Virus record (IMG/VR): IMGVR_UViG_3300021475_000042
Location: 1 to 30,202 of that record
Length of the DNA stretch: 30,202 nucleotides
Reading direction: 5' to 3' (one strand)
Source: a virus
A program made the position numbers and the translations under genes. This document shows, in pieces, positions 29,537-30,202 of the stretch; within the stretch, counting starts at the first letter, position 1; every line of letters begins with the position of its first letter. The notes beneath the pieces are model-generated. The model was not told the DNA's origin. It did not search any database and saw only the letters and a list, made by a program, of their open reading frames with translations.

Positions 29537-30180
29537 CGTTCGATCAGCGCCAGGAGGTCGGCAGCGGCCACGACGCGTTGCGTGCCCACGTCATCGAACA
29601 TCGAGCCTTTCTTGTAACCACCCCGGCGGACGGGCGTCAGCGATAGCGCGACCTTGAGGCGTTCCCATTCGTCGGCGTCGGCGCAGACGATCAGGGCATA
29701 CTCGCGGGCGGGAGCGAGTTGCAGCGCCTTGGGCAGCGTATCGATGCCGGTGGCGTCGTGCTTCTCGGCGTCGGCGGCGTCGAACCCGATGGTTTGCAGG
29801 TCGAACCCTTGCGAGGCGAGATCAGCGAGTTCCACGTGAAGCAGTTCCTTGTTCCACGCGGAACTCAGCGCGGATTGATTGTCCGCGATGGTGTAAGCGC
29901 GCTTCTGCGCTTCCGACCAGTTGCGCGCGACGATCACCGGCACGTCGGGGATGCCGAGTTGATGCGCGGCGAGTGTGCGCCCGTGTCCGGCGATGATGCG
30001 GCCGGTGTCATCGATCAGCACCGGCATCGTCCAGCCAAACTCGCGGATCAGTCCGGCAATCTCGGCGATCTGGCCCGGCGAATGTTTGCGCGGGTTGCGC
30101 GCGTAGGGAATGAGTTCAGCCACCGGCCGGCGCTCGATCTGATCGGCGGGCCAAGGCGTCGCGGCCGGAGAATTATTCAT
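29533..30180 (-). CDS. ParB-like N-terminal domain protein (215 aa)
   Basis: Residues ~14-100 form a ParB/sulfiredoxin-fold domain: 'RRPVAELIPYARNPRKHSPGQIAEIAGLIREFGWTMPVLIDDTGRIIAGHGRTLAAHQLGIPDVPVIVA', with 'GHGRTLAA' as the nucleotide-binding GxxR-type motif. 'EAQKRAYTIADNQSALSSAWNKELL' continues as in phage ParB-like proteins that are often fused or adjacent to DNA methyltransferases. The C-terminal ~70 residues ('REYALIVCADADEWERLKVAL', 'RRGGYKKGSMFDDVGTQRVV') replace the methylase domain. It heads the coupled set leading to the terminase. Only 22 bases upstream are visible and they hold no clear ribosome site. A DNA-binding or modification-related role is more likely than plasmid-type partition. 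Confidence 0.82.
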   Translation of the reverse strand: MNNSPAATPWPADQIERRPVAELIPYARNPRKHSPGQIAEIAGLIREFGWTMPVLIDDTGRIIAGHGRTLAAHQLGIPDVPVIVARNWSEAQKRAYTIADNQSALSSAWNKELLHVELADLASQGFDLQTIGFDAADAEKHDATGIDTLPKALQLAPAREYALIVCADADEWERLKVALSLTPVRRGGYKKGSMFDDVGTQRVVAAADLLALIER

Positions 30181-30202
30181 TTCGGAAGGCAGAAAAATCG
30201 GT

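Noticed and set aside
28328-29617. Long plus-strand open frame (over 400 codons) opposite the glycosyltransferase and small genes
   Set aside because: It lies antisense to four well-supported coupled genes, has an Arg/Gly/His-rich composition with no recognisable domain, and similar antisense frames occur all over this GC-rich DNA.
29533-30180. Plasmid-type partition ParB
   Set aside because: Only the N-terminal ParB-like domain is present, there is no ParA neighbour, and the C-terminal part matches phage ParB-like proteins near terminases.

Overview
This window is a stretch of a tailed-phage (or prophage) genome: the structural and packaging half of a myovirus-type phage. It pairs an HK97-type head with a Mu-like contractile tail. 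Every gene I can support is on the minus strand, so the transcription order runs from about 30.2 kb down to 1. The DNA is GC-rich throughout and genes are packed with almost no gaps. Most junctions are ATGA, GTGA or TGATG/TAATG overlaps, so the region reads as one long translationally coupled late operon. The host is most likely an alphaproteobacterium (inference). The clues are a Pro/Gly-rich protein with PDQGLP/DNGLP repeats, a DUF3309-like membrane peptide and the small 'DWYWIVGGD' fibre-linked protein, all of which I associate with Rhizobiales/Bradyrhizobium-type phages. No integrase, lysis cassette, tRNA or replication gene is visible, so lifestyle cannot be decided.

Layout in transcription order. 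(1) 30.2-28.4 kb: a ParB-like domain protein, a 78-aa unknown, a 67-aa protein resembling the Acb2/Tad1 hairpin family of anti-defence cyclic-nucleotide sponges, and a GT-A-type glycosyltransferase resembling the TET-associated family of DNA hypermodification enzymes. All are coupled to the terminase. (2) 28.4-22.0 kb: small and large terminase, a Pro/Gly repeat protein, portal, prohead protease and HK97-fold capsid protein. (3) 22.0-20.9 kb: three consecutive small proteins sharing a gap-free module of about 30 residues, with different tails (TP-repeat, Ig-like, Pro/Ser-rich). (4) 20.9-18.3 kb: head-tail connector, tiny membrane protein, head-closure protein, a first DUF2635 protein, an HK97 gp10-like protein and a tail terminator. 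(5) 18.3-13.5 kb: an unexpected adhesin cassette ending in a 1300-aa protein with beta-sandwich repeats, an inserted SPRY-like domain and a C-terminal GH18-like glycosidase domain. (6) 13.5-3.1 kb: the Mu-like tail module. It holds a second DUF2635 protein, sheath, tube, chaperone with a probable -1 frameshift, tape measure with a lambda R-like lytic domain, a DNA-circularisation protein split over two genes, hub, spike and baseplate proteins. (7) 3.1-0 kb: the conventional tail fibre, a beta-helix-like fibre or spike, and small fibre-associated genes, the last cut by the window edge.

The most interesting parts are the putative counter-defence/DNA-modification pair next to the terminase, and the adhesin/glycosidase cassette placed between neck and sheath genes, whose first protein shares its N-terminus with the regular tail fibre. 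The duplicated DUF2635 proteins and the triple head module also deserve attention. Family assignments come from recognising sequence patterns by eye; no database search was run. No stretch longer than 300 bases lacks a gene.
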